This document shows, piece by piece, positions 34,959 through 45,839 of a stretch of 64,000 nucleotides of DNA. The stretch is from positions 169,959 to 233,958 of the forward strand of contig NZ_CADFDU010000012.1 in NCBI RefSeq assembly GCF_902833045.1. The letters run 5' to 3'. This DNA comes from Burkholderia sp. BCC0322 (GTDB lineage Bacteria > Pseudomonadota > Gammaproteobacteria > Burkholderiales > Burkholderiaceae). The translations under genes were made by a program, and so were the position numbers. The notes beneath the pieces were generated by a model. That model made no database searches, was not told the origin of the DNA, and was given only the letters and a program-made list of their open reading frames with translations. Each line of letters opens with the position of its first letter. The first letter of the stretch is position 1.

Positions 34959-35915
34959 ATGGCCGAGATCGTCGTCGCCGGCGAACTGCTCGCCGAATTC
35001 GTCGCCGCCGAGCGCGGCCAGGGTTTCGATGCGCCGGGCCTGTTCGAGGGGCCGTTCCCGAGCGGCGCGCCGGCGATCTTCGCCGACCAGGCCGCGCGGC
35101 TCGGTGCGCGCGTCGCGTACGCGGGCTGCGTCGGCCGCGACGCGTTTGGTGATGCGATCGTCGCGCGGCTCGAACGCGACGGGGTCGACGTCGCGCGCAT
35201 CCGCCGCGTCGCGCGCCCGACCGGCACCGCGTTCGTCGCGTATCGCGACGACGGCTCGCGCAGCTTCGTCTTTAGTCTTTCCACCAGCGCGGCCGCGTGC
35301 GTCGATGCATCCGACGTCGATACCGCGATGTTCGACGGCTGCCGCTACTTCCACGTGATGGGCTCGTCGCTGACGAGCGAATCGGCGATCGCGGCGGTGC
35401 AGCGCGGCGTGATCGAGGCGGCGCGCGCCGGCGCGAAGGTGTCGTTCGATCCGAACGTGCGGCCCGAAATGCTGGCTTTTCGGCCGATGCGCGCGGCGCT
35501 CGACGCGATGCTCGCCGCGTGCCACCTGTTCCTGCCGAGCGAAGCCGACCTGCCGTTCTTCTGCGGGCCTCAGCCTGCCGAGCGCGCGATCGCGGGCCTG
35601 CTCGCGACGCATCCGCTGCTCGAGCGTGTCGTGCTGAAACGCGGCGCGCAGGGCAGCGTCGCGTTCGACCGGGCGAACCGCGTGGAAGCGCCCGCGTTCC
35701 AGGTCGACGAAGTCGATCCGACCGGCGCCGGCGACTGCTTCGGCGGCACGCTGGTCGCGAGCCTCGTCGCGGGCGTGCCGATCGAGATCGCGCTGCGCCG
35801 CGCGAACGCGGCCGGTGCGATCGCGGTCACGCGGCGCGGCCCGATGGAGGGCAACAGCAGTGCAGTCGAAATCGACCGTTTCCTGACCGAACGAGGTATT
35901 GCATGTCCGGCGTGA
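34959..35915 (+). CDS. PfkB-family sugar kinase (probable tagatose or fructose kinase)
   Basis: 318-residue ribokinase-family enzyme. N-terminal VAGELLAEFVA, substrate region FPSGAPAIFADQAARLGARVAYAGCVGRD, FDPNVRPEM and the anion-hole/catalytic signature DPTGAGDCFGG (~residues 258-268, catalytic Asp). In Agrobacterium a PF00294 kinase makes D-tagatose 6-phosphate together with a PF08013 protein, the same pair found here, so tagatose kinase is a good guess; fructokinase or 2-keto-3-deoxygluconate kinase are alternatives. ATG 34959 follows GAGGAGGG. It overlaps the next start by 13 bases. Confidence 0.82.
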   Translation: MAEIVVAGELLAEFVAAERGQGFDAPGLFEGPFPSGAPAIFADQAARLGARVAYAGCVGRDAFGDAIVARLERDGVDVARIRRVARPTGTAFVAYRDDGSRSFVFSLSTSAAACVDASDVDTAMFDGCRYFHVMGSSLTSESAIAAVQRGVIEAARAGAKVSFDPNVRPEMLAFRPMRAALDAMLAACHLFLPSEADLPFFCGPQPAERAIAGLLATHPLLERVVLKRGAQGSVAFDRANRVEAPAFQVDEVDPTGAGDCFGGTLVASLVAGVPIEIALRRANAAGAIAVTRRGPMEGNSSAVEIDRFLTERGIACPA

Positions 35916-37264
35916 CGACCTTCGTCGAGCGTTCGCGCACCGCGCACGCGGACGCCGTGCTGCGGATGATCTTCGACGCGAACCGGGCGGACGCGCAGCG
36001 CGGCATTTACGCGATCTGCAGCGCGCACCGGCTCGTGCTGGAGGCCGCGTGCGAAGCGGCGCGCGCGGACGGCTCGCCGCTGCTGATCGAAGCGACCTGC
36101 AACCAGGTCAACCATCTCGGCGGTTACACGGGCATGACGCCTGCCGATTTCCGCCGTGACGTCGACGCGATCGCGCAGCGTTGCGGGCTTGCCCCGTCGG
36201 CGCTCGTGCTCGGCGGCGACCATCTCGGCCCGAACCCGTGGCGGCATCGCCGCGCGGCCGACGCGATGCGCGAAGCGTGCGCGATGGTCGCCGCGTACGT
36301 CGAAGCCGGTTTCGAAAAGATCCACCTCGATGCGAGCATGGCGTGCGCGGACGATCCGGTGCGGCTCGACGATCGCACGATCGCCGCACGCGCGACCGAA
36401 CTGTGCCGCGTGGCGGAGGACGCGGCGGCCCGCGCCGGCATCGCGCCCGTCTATGTGATCGGCACCGAGGTGCCGACGCCGGGCGGCGAAGTCAGCGGCA
36501 ATACGGGCGAGGCGGGCGACACGGCGATCGCGCGGATCGCGGTCACGCGCAGCGACAGCATCGCGGCGACGCTCGACGCGCACCGCCACGCGTTCGCGGC
36601 TGCCGGTCTCGACCACGCATGGACGCGTGTCGTCGCGATCGTCGCGCAACCGGGCGTCGACTTCGACGATCGCCACGTGCTCGACTACGACAGCACGAAG
36701 GCCGCCTCGCTCGGCGCGAGTATCCTGCAGACACCGCGCCTCGTGTTCGAGGCGCATTCGACCGACTACCAGACCGAGGGCGCACTCGCCGCGCTCGTGC
36801 GCGACCACTTCGCGGTGCTGAAGGTCGGCCCCGCGCTGACGTTCGCGCTGCGCGAGGCGCTGTTCGCGCTGACCTTCATCGAGGACGCGCTGATCGGCGA
36901 GCTCGCGCAGCGCTCGCGGTTGCGCGACGTCGTCGACGCCGCGATGCGCGCGCAGCCCGAGCACTGGGCGCCGTACTACCGTGGCGACGAAGCCGAGCAG
37001 CGGCTCGCGCGCCAGTTCAGCTATAGCGACCGGATCCGCTACTACTGGCTGCAGCCGGCCGTCGCGGCCGCGGTCGAGCAACTGTTCGACAACCTGGCGC
37101 GCCAGCCGGTGCCGGAAACGCTCGTCGCGCAGTGGTTGCCGGACGTGTACGCGGCATGCCGCGCGGGCGGCCTCGCGAAAGAGCCGCGCGCATGGGTGCG
37201 CCACCGGATACGCGACGTGATCGCGCACTATGCGCGCGCGTGCGGAATGCAGCGGCCGGCATGA
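35903..37264 (+). CDS. GatZ/KbaZ-family protein (D-tagatose 6-phosphate 4-epimerase or aldolase subunit)
   Basis: 453-residue TIM-barrel protein of family PF08013. Characteristic segments are GIYAICSAHRLVLEAA, LIEATCNQVNHLGGYTGM, LGGDHLGPNPWR, FEKIHLDASMAC, YVIGTEVPTPGG and VFEAHSTDYQT. Enteric GatZ supports tagatose-bisphosphate aldolase GatY, but no gatY is present here. An Agrobacterium member epimerises D-tagatose 6-phosphate to fructose 6-phosphate, which fits the adjacent PfkB kinase. ATG 35903 lies within the kinase gene (translational coupling). Confidence 0.85.
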   Translation: MSGVTTFVERSRTAHADAVLRMIFDANRADAQRGIYAICSAHRLVLEAACEAARADGSPLLIEATCNQVNHLGGYTGMTPADFRRDVDAIAQRCGLAPSALVLGGDHLGPNPWRHRRAADAMREACAMVAAYVEAGFEKIHLDASMACADDPVRLDDRTIAARATELCRVAEDAAARAGIAPVYVIGTEVPTPGGEVSGNTGEAGDTAIARIAVTRSDSIAATLDAHRHAFAAAGLDHAWTRVVAIVAQPGVDFDDRHVLDYDSTKAASLGASILQTPRLVFEAHSTDYQTEGALAALVRDHFAVLKVGPALTFALREALFALTFIEDALIGELAQRSRLRDVVDAAMRAQPEHWAPYYRGDEAEQRLARQFSYSDRIRYYWLQPAVAAAVEQLFDNLARQPVPETLVAQWLPDVYAACRAGGLAKEPRAWVRHRIRDVIAHYARACGMQRPA

Positions 37265-37322
37265 CGGGCCGCGAGCGAAACGCAGTACCGACGACACTTC
37301 GAAAAAACACAGGAGACATGCC

Positions 37323-38648
<1,326 letters not shown>

Positions 38649-38747
38649 CGCGGCCCGCACCGTGCGCGGTGGCGCACGGTGCGCGTCGTCGAAGCTGAAA
38701 GGCGGGCTGGCCTTCGCGCCCGCGCATCAACCGGAGGGACTCCGATC

Positions 38748-39701
38748 ATGCGTCACCTGCGTCTTCCCCTGAGCCATGCCCACGCGCCGTCGGTCGGCGA
38801 CGCGTCGTCGCCGCCCGGCGCGCCGCGCCGCGCGCGCGGCGGCGCGAGCTGGCTCGTCTCGCCGTCCGTCGCGGTGCTGCTGCTGTGGATGTCGATTCCG
38901 CTCGCGATGACGATCTGGTATTCGTTCTCGCGCTACAACCTGCTGAATCCGGACGTGAAGGGTTTCGCCGGGCTCGACAACTACCGTTTCCTCGCGACCG
39001 ATCCGTCGTTCCTGCCCGCGATCTGGCACACGCTCGTGCTGATCGGCGCGGTGCTCGCGATCACGGTGATCGGCGGCGTGCTGATGTCCGTGCTGTTCGA
39101 CCGCAAGTTCTACGGACAGGGCGTGGCACGCCTGCTCGCGATCGCGCCGTTCTTCGTGATGCCGACGGTATCCGCGCTGATCTGGAAGAACATGATCCTG
39201 CACCCGGTGTACGGGCTCGTCGCGAACGCGATGCGCGCGCTCGGGATGACGCCGATCGACTGGTTCGCGGATTACCCGCTCACCGCGGTGATCATCATCG
39301 TCGCGTGGCAATGGCTGCCGTTCGCGTTCCTGATCCTGTTCACCGCGATCCAGTCGCTCGACCAGGAGCAGAAGGAAGCCGCGCGCATCGACGGCGCGGG
39401 CCCGATCGCGATGTTCTTCTACATCACGCTGCCGCACCTGAAGCGCGCGATCGCCGTGGTCGTGATGATGGAGACGATCTTCCTGCTGTCGATCTTCGCG
39501 GAGATCTACACGACGACCGGCGGCGGCCCGGGCAACGCGACGACCAACCTGTCGTACCTGATCTACGCGCTCGGCCTGCAGCAGTTCGACGTCGGCCTCG
39601 CGTCCGCCGGCGGCATCATCGCCGTGGTGGTCGCGAACGTCGTGTCGTTCTTCCTCGTGCGGATGCTCGCGCGCAACCTGAAGGGAGAGTACGAGAAATG
39701 A
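38748..39701 (+). CDS. Polyol ABC transporter, permease 1 (MtlF/SmoF type)
   Basis: 317-residue inner-membrane protein of the MalF/UgpA family. After a hydrophilic, Ala/Arg-rich N terminus (~40 residues) there are six hydrophobic helices. The EAA loop that contacts the ATPase is EQKEAARIDGAGPIAMFFYI, about residue 210. ATG 38748 follows CCGGAGGGAC. The stop codon overlaps the next start by four bases (ATGA). Confidence 0.94.
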   Translation: MRHLRLPLSHAHAPSVGDASSPPGAPRRARGGASWLVSPSVAVLLLWMSIPLAMTIWYSFSRYNLLNPDVKGFAGLDNYRFLATDPSFLPAIWHTLVLIGAVLAITVIGGVLMSVLFDRKFYGQGVARLLAIAPFFVMPTVSALIWKNMILHPVYGLVANAMRALGMTPIDWFADYPLTAVIIIVAWQWLPFAFLILFTAIQSLDQEQKEAARIDGAGPIAMFFYITLPHLKRAIAVVVMMETIFLLSIFAEIYTTTGGGPGNATTNLSYLIYALGLQQFDVGLASAGGIIAVVVANVVSFFLVRMLARNLKGEYEK

Positions 39702-40549
39702 GCGACCTGACCTCCGAGGGCCGGCGCGTACCGGCCGTGTTCGACCTCGTGCGGCGCGCGCTGCCGGGCGCGCTCGCGTGGCTGATCGCGCTGCTGCTGT
39801 TCTTTCCGATCTTCTGGATGGCGATTACCGCGTTCAAGACCGAGCAGCAGGCGTATGCGTCGACGCTGTTCTTCATGCCGACGCTCGACAGCTTTCGCGA
39901 GGTGTTTGCGCGCAGCAACTACTTCGCGTTCGCGTGGAATTCGGTGCTGATCTCGGCGGGCGTCACGGTGATCTCGCTGCTGTTCGCGGTGCCGGCCGCG
40001 TACGCGATGGCGTTCTTCCCGAATCACCGCACGCAGAAGGTGCTGCTGTGGATGCTGTCGACGAAGATGATGCCGTCGGTCGGCGTGCTCGTGCCGATCT
40101 ACCTGCTGTGGAAGAACGCGGGGCTGCTCGATACGGTGTCGGGCCTCGTGATCGTCTACACGCTGATCAACCTGCCGATCGCGGTGTGGATGACCTTCAC
40201 GTACTTCAACGAGATCCCGAAGGACATCCTCGAAGCCGGGCGCATCGACGGCGCATCGACGTGGCAGGAGATCGTCTACCTGCTGATGCCGATGGCGCTG
40301 CCGGGGCTCGCGTCCACCGCGCTGCTGCTCGTGATCCTGTCGTGGAACGAGGCGTTCTGGAGCATCAACCTGTCGAGCTCGAACGCGGCGCCGCTGACCG
40401 TGTTCATCGCGTCGTACTCGAGCCCCGAAGGATTGTTCTGGGCGAAGCTGTCCGCGGCTTCGCTGCTGGCGGTCGCGCCGATCCTGATCGTCGGCTGGCT
40501 GTCGCAGAAGCAGCTCGTGCGCGGGCTCACGTTCGGAGCGGTCAAATGA
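39698..40549 (+). CDS. Polyol ABC transporter, permease 2 (MtlG/SmoG type)
   Basis: 283-residue MalG-type permease with six hydrophobic helices starting at about residue 25. The EAA loop is KDILEAGRIDGASTWQEIVY (~184-203). It pairs with permease 1. Start ATG 39698 overlaps the upstream stop, and its own stop overlaps the HAD phosphatase start in the same way, showing tight translational coupling through the operon. Confidence 0.94.
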   Translation: MSDLTSEGRRVPAVFDLVRRALPGALAWLIALLLFFPIFWMAITAFKTEQQAYASTLFFMPTLDSFREVFARSNYFAFAWNSVLISAGVTVISLLFAVPAAYAMAFFPNHRTQKVLLWMLSTKMMPSVGVLVPIYLLWKNAGLLDTVSGLVIVYTLINLPIAVWMTFTYFNEIPKDILEAGRIDGASTWQEIVYLLMPMALPGLASTALLLVILSWNEAFWSINLSSSNAAPLTVFIASYSSPEGLFWAKLSAASLLAVAPILIVGWLSQKQLVRGLTFGAVK

Positions 40550-41229
40550 CGACGAACGTACTGATCTGCGATTGCGACGGCGTACTGATCGACAGCGAGG
40601 CGGTGGCCGCCGACGTGCTCGTGCGCGAACTCGATGCGCGCTGGCCGGGCGTCGATGCACGGCCGGCCGTGATGCCGTTGCTCGGGCTGCGCATCGAGCG
40701 CGTGCTGGCCGGCGCGAGCGAGGCCGTCGGGCGCAGGCTGTCGAACGACGACGTGGTCGAAATCCGCGCCGCGGTCGAGGCGGCGGCCGTCAACGCGCCG
40801 ATGGTCGACGGCATCGATGCGGCGCTGGGTGCGATTCAACTGACGACGGCCTGCGCGAGCAACAGCTACCGCGCGTACGTCGAGGCGGCACTGACACGCA
40901 CGGGCCTCGCGCGCTTTTTCGGCGACCGGCTGTTCTGCGCGGATGCCGTCGCGCGGCCGAAGCCGGCGCCCGACGTGTATCTCGCGGCGGCGCGCACGCT
41001 CGGCGTCGCGCCCGCCCAGTGCCTCGTGGTCGAGGACAGCGTGACCGGCATCACCGCGGCCGCCGCGGCCGGCATGACCGTGCTCGGCTTCGTCGGCGGC
41101 GGGCATGCGTCGGCCGCGCAGATCGACGCGCTGCGCGGGATCGGCGCGCGTCACGTATTCGACGACATGCACGAGCTGCCCGGTTACGTCGCGCGCTGGC
41201 AGGCGAGCGGCACGGTGCTGCCGAACTAG
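40546..41229 (+). CDS. HAD-superfamily phosphatase
   Basis: 227-residue HAD subfamily IA hydrolase (beta-phosphoglucomutase-like). Motif I DCDGVLIDSE (nucleophile D9 and acid D11), motif II T/S in TTACASNSYRA, motif III K in ARPKPAPDVY, motif IV VVEDSVTGI. In this operon it could dephosphorylate a sugar or polyol phosphate, for instance as a safety valve against toxic phosphates. The substrate is not known. ATG 40546 overlaps the permease stop. Confidence 0.88.
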   Translation: MTTNVLICDCDGVLIDSEAVAADVLVRELDARWPGVDARPAVMPLLGLRIERVLAGASEAVGRRLSNDDVVEIRAAVEAAAVNAPMVDGIDAALGAIQLTTACASNSYRAYVEAALTRTGLARFFGDRLFCADAVARPKPAPDVYLAAARTLGVAPAQCLVVEDSVTGITAAAAAGMTVLGFVGGGHASAAQIDALRGIGARHVFDDMHELPGYVARWQASGTVLPN

Positions 41230-41291
41230 CAACCACGAACGACTGCGCGCCGCGTTCGGCGCGGCGCATCACGAACGAACGGAGACAGATC

Positions 41292-42401
<1,110 letters not shown>

Positions 42402-42414
42402 CGGTCGGCTTCGG

Positions 42415-43299
42415 TCAGAGGTGCAGGTGCGCGGCCATGTAATCGACGAACGCGCGCAGCTTCGGCGTCGAGTGGCGGCCTGACGGCCACAGCACGTAGA
42501 GCGGCGTGCGGCTCGCGACGTGTTCGTCGAGCACCGCGCGCAGCGCGCCGTCATCGAGCGCGCCGCGCACGAAGAATTCGGGCAGGCACGCGATGCCGAG
42601 CCCGCGCAGCGCGAAGCACAGGCGCGTTTCCGCGTTGTTGCTGACCATCGATACCGGCACGTCCGGCGGCGCGCCCGAGCGCGGCATGCGCAGCGGCCAG
42701 GTTTCGAGCTTGCCGCTGCTCGGGAAGCGGTAATGCAGGCAGCGGTGCCGCGCGAGATCGGCCGGCGCGCGCGGCGTGCCGTGCCGGTCGAGATAGTCGG
42801 GCGATGCGACGAGGTGCTGGCGGAAATGGCCGAGCAGCCGCGACGACAGCCGCGAATCCGACGGCCGGCCGGTGCGCAGCACCGCGTCGAAACCTTCGTC
42901 GACGACGTCGACGAGCCGGTCGCTGAAATCGATGTCGAGTTCGATTTCCGGATACGCGGCCATGAAATCCGCGAGCACCGGCAGCAGCAGCGTGCCGATC
43001 GTCGGCAGGCTCACGCGCAAGCGCCCGCGCGGCGCTTCGGCGCTGTGCGTCAGTTCCCGTTCGGCCGCGTCGATCTCGGCGATCACGCGCCGGCACCGCT
43101 CGAGAAAGCGCGTGCCTTCGGCCGTCAGCGTGATGCTGCGCGTGCTGCGATGAAACAACCGCACGTTCAGGCGCGCCTCGAGCCGCGCGATGCGCTTGCC
43201 GACCGCCGACGCCGACAGCCCGAGCGCGCGGCCGGCCGCGACGAAGCTGCGCGTTTCCGCGACCTGAACGAACACGACGAACCCGCCGAGATTTTCCAT
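42415..43299 (-). CDS. LysR-family transcriptional regulator
   Basis: 294 residues: N-terminal winged helix-turn-helix (FVVFVQVAETRSFVAAGRAL, GLSASAVGKRIARLEARL, residues ~7-45) and a LysR substrate-binding domain (GRLRVSLPTIGTLLLPVL onward). It belongs to the DsdA/CrgA-like branch that controls nearby divergent genes. The divergent serine hydrolase/MFS pair at 43413 is the likely target; the 113-base gap contains the inverted repeat at 43315-43330. Confidence 0.92.
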   Translation of the reverse strand: MENLGGFVVFVQVAETRSFVAAGRALGLSASAVGKRIARLEARLNVRLFHRSTRSITLTAEGTRFLERCRRVIAEIDAAERELTHSAEAPRGRLRVSLPTIGTLLLPVLADFMAAYPEIELDIDFSDRLVDVVDEGFDAVLRTGRPSDSRLSSRLLGHFRQHLVASPDYLDRHGTPRAPADLARHRCLHYRFPSSGKLETWPLRMPRSGAPPDVPVSMVSNNAETRLCFALRGLGIACLPEFFVRGALDDGALRAVLDEHVASRTPLYVLWPSGRHSTPKLRAFVDYMAAHLHL

Positions 43300-43314
43300 G
43301 CAAGTTTCCGATTG

Positions 43315-43330
43315 CGGACGCCAGCGTCCG
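43315..43330. promoter_or_regulatory. Inverted repeat between LysR and serine hydrolase genes
   Basis: CGGACGC-CA-GCGTCCG, seven-base perfect arms, in the divergent gap. It is followed by two CCGGA copies (TCCGGAGTGTCCGGAA, 43327-43342). It is a candidate operator, although it does not have the classic T-N11-A layout. Confidence 0.45.
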
Positions 43331-43412
43331 GAGTGTCCGGAACTCTAACCCGGTTTTTCTCGTTGCGTCGGCCCCCTACGATGGACGCTCGTTCACGCTA
43401 TGAGGTCACGCC

Positions 43413-44609
43413 ATGTCATCCCTGCCTGTTACAGCTTCCCGCGCCGATCCGGACGCCGCGCTGCGCCGCCGGCTCGACGCCGCGCTCGACGCCGCGCTTG
43501 CCGACGAGCGCGTGGTCGGCGCGGTCGTGCTGGTCGCGCGCGACGGCGAGCTGCGCTATGCGCGCGCCGCCGGGCTTGCCGATCGCGAAGCCGGTACGCC
43601 GATGCGGGAAGACGCGCTGTTCCGGCTCGCGTCGGTCACGAAGCCGGTCGTCACGGCCGCCGCGATGCGGCTCGTCGCGGCGGGGCGCATCGCGCTAGAC
43701 GAACCCGTCGCGCGCCGGTTGCCCGAATTCCGTCCGGCGCTGCCCGATGGCGCGCCCGCCGCGATCACGTTGCGCCATCTGCTGTCGCATACGGCCGGCC
43801 TCGGCTACCGCTTTCTCGAAGCCGACGGCGACGGCCCGTATGCGCGCGCCGGCGTGTCCGACGGGATGGATCGCGCGGGCATCTCGCTCGCCGAGAACGT
43901 GCGGCGCATCGCCGGCGTGCCGCTGCAGTTCGCGCCCGGCACGGCGTGGGGCTATTCACTCGCGACCGACGTGGTCGGCGCGCTGATCGAGGCGGTCGAC
44001 GGCCGGCCGCTCGCCGATGCGGTCGCCGCGCTCGTCACGGGGCCGCTCGGGATGACCGACACCGCGTTCGTCGCGCACGACGCCGCGCGTGTCGCGACGC
44101 CTTACGTGAGCACGCCGGGCGCCCCGCGCCGGATGGCCGATATCGATCTCGTGCCGGCGTTCGACGGCACGGTCGGCATCCGCTTCGAACCGGCCCGCGC
44201 GTTCGATCGCGATGCGTGGCCGTCGGGCGGCGCGGGGATGGTCGGCACCGCGCGCGATTGCGTGACGCTGCTCGACGCGCTGCGCACCGGCCGCGACGGC
44301 TGGCTCGAACCCGCGTGGATCGACGAGATGGCGCGCATCCAGCCGGGCGCGCACGAACTGCAGGATGCGCCGGGTTTCGGCTTCGGGTTCGGCTTTTCGG
44401 TGCTGCGCGATCCGGCGGCCGCGCGGTCGCCGGAATCGGTCGGCACCTGGCGCTGGGGCGGCGCTTACGGGCATGCATGGTTCGTCGACCGCGCCGCCGG
44501 GCTGACGGTCGTCGCGCTGACCAACACGCTGTACGAGGGCATGCACGGGCGGATCGTGACCGACGTGCGCGATGCGGTCTACGGCGTCGATACCGGGAGC
44601 GCGTCATGA
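43413..44609 (+). CDS. Serine hydrolase of the beta-lactamase/class C PBP family
   Basis: 398 residues without a signal peptide, therefore probably cytoplasmic. SxxK motif in FRLASVTKPVV (S and K near residues 74-77), a YSL in GYSLATDVVGALIE at the YxN position, and GGAYGHAWFVD at the KTG/HxG position near the C terminus. Relatives include EstB-type esterases and D-aminopeptidase-like enzymes; the substrate is unknown. The MFS gene overlaps by four bases (ATGA), suggesting a hydrolase-exporter pair under the divergent LysR regulator. Confidence 0.87.
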   Translation: MSSLPVTASRADPDAALRRRLDAALDAALADERVVGAVVLVARDGELRYARAAGLADREAGTPMREDALFRLASVTKPVVTAAAMRLVAAGRIALDEPVARRLPEFRPALPDGAPAAITLRHLLSHTAGLGYRFLEADGDGPYARAGVSDGMDRAGISLAENVRRIAGVPLQFAPGTAWGYSLATDVVGALIEAVDGRPLADAVAALVTGPLGMTDTAFVAHDAARVATPYVSTPGAPRRMADIDLVPAFDGTVGIRFEPARAFDRDAWPSGGAGMVGTARDCVTLLDALRTGRDGWLEPAWIDEMARIQPGAHELQDAPGFGFGFGFSVLRDPAAARSPESVGTWRWGGAYGHAWFVDRAAGLTVVALTNTLYEGMHGRIVTDVRDAVYGVDTGSAS

Positions 44610-45823
44610 GCGACTGCACGTCGATCGAGATGGACGATCAAGTTGCCGCCGCGCCCGCGCAGGCACGCGCTCGCCTGCCGGTCGCGAACCTGCTGGCGCT
44701 CGCGACCGCCGCCTTCATCACGATCCTCACCGAGGCGTTGCCGGCCGGCCTGCTGCCGTTGATGAGCGTCGACCTGCGCGTGCCCCAGGCGCTGATCGGC
44801 CAGCTCGTGACCGTGTATGCGCTCGGCTCGATCGTCGCGGCGATTCCGCTCGTCGCCGCGACGCGCGCGATGCGCCGGCGCCGCCTGCTGCTCGCGGCGC
44901 TGGCCGGCTTCGTCGTGTCGAATGCGCTGACGGCCGTGTCGCCGTACTACGCGCTCACGCTCGCCGCGCGTTTCGTCGCGGGGATGGCGGCCGGGCTGCT
45001 GTGGGCATTGCTGGCCGGCTACGCGAGCCGGATGGTCGATGCGTCGCTGCGCGGCCGCGCGATCGCGGTCGCGATGCTCGGCGCGCCGGTCGCGATGTCG
45101 ATCGGTATCCCGGCCGGCACCGCACTCGGCGCGGCCCTGGGGTGGCGTGTTGCGTTCGCGGCCATCACGTTCGCGGCGCTCGCGCTGATCGGCTGGATCC
45201 GCTTGCGCATACCCGATTATCCGGGGCAGCAGGCCGGCGCGCGCGAGCCGGTGCTCGGCGTGATGACGCTGCCCGGCGTGCGGCCGGTGCTGACCGTGAT
45301 GTTCGCGTACGTGCTTGCGCACAACATGCTGTACACATACGTTGCGCCGTTTCTCGCCGGCGTGCGGATGGGTGCGCAGGTCGATGCGGTGCTGCTGGTG
45401 TTCGGTATCGCGTCGCTCGCCGGCATCGCGCTGACGGGCGCGTGGATCGGCGCCGCGCAACGGCGCCTGACGCTCGCCAGCATCGCGCTGTTCGCGCTGG
45501 CGGCGGCGATGCTCGGCGCCGGATCGGGGATGACGATCGTCTATGCGGGCGTCGCGCTGTGGGGGCTCGCGTTCGGCGGCGCGCCGACGCTGTTCCAGAC
45601 CGCTGCCGCGAATGCGGCAGGGGAGTCGGCCGACGTCGCGCAGTCGATGCTCGTGACGGTGTGGAATCTCGCGATCGCCGGTGGCGGCATTGCAGGCGGG
45701 ATGTTGCTCGGCGCAACGGGCGCCGGCGCGATTCCGTGGGTGCTCGTTGCGCTGCTGGCGGCCGCGTGGGTCGGTGCGTGGCGTGCGCGCCGGCATGGGT
45801 TTCCGGCGCCGCGCGCAGCCTGA
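44606..45823 (+). CDS. MFS transporter (drug/sugar exporter type)
   Basis: 405-residue inner-membrane protein with 12 hydrophobic helices starting at about residue 30. The N-terminal FITILTEALPAGLLPLMSVDL and the arginine-rich cytoplasmic loop TRAMRRRRLLL resemble the DHA1 family (AraJ, SotB, YdhP). ATG 44606 overlaps the hydrolase stop. It converges with the SorC-type regulator 16 bases away. Likely an efflux protein, substrate unknown. Confidence 0.88.
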   Translation: MSDCTSIEMDDQVAAAPAQARARLPVANLLALATAAFITILTEALPAGLLPLMSVDLRVPQALIGQLVTVYALGSIVAAIPLVAATRAMRRRRLLLAALAGFVVSNALTAVSPYYALTLAARFVAGMAAGLLWALLAGYASRMVDASLRGRAIAVAMLGAPVAMSIGIPAGTALGAALGWRVAFAAITFAALALIGWIRLRIPDYPGQQAGAREPVLGVMTLPGVRPVLTVMFAYVLAHNMLYTYVAPFLAGVRMGAQVDAVLLVFGIASLAGIALTGAWIGAAQRRLTLASIALFALAAAMLGAGSGMTIVYAGVALWGLAFGGAPTLFQTAAANAAGESADVAQSMLVTVWNLAIAGGGIAGGMLLGATGAGAIPWVLVALLAAAWVGAWRARRHGFPAPRAA

Positions 45824-45839
45824 ACGTTCGGCCGCCGCG

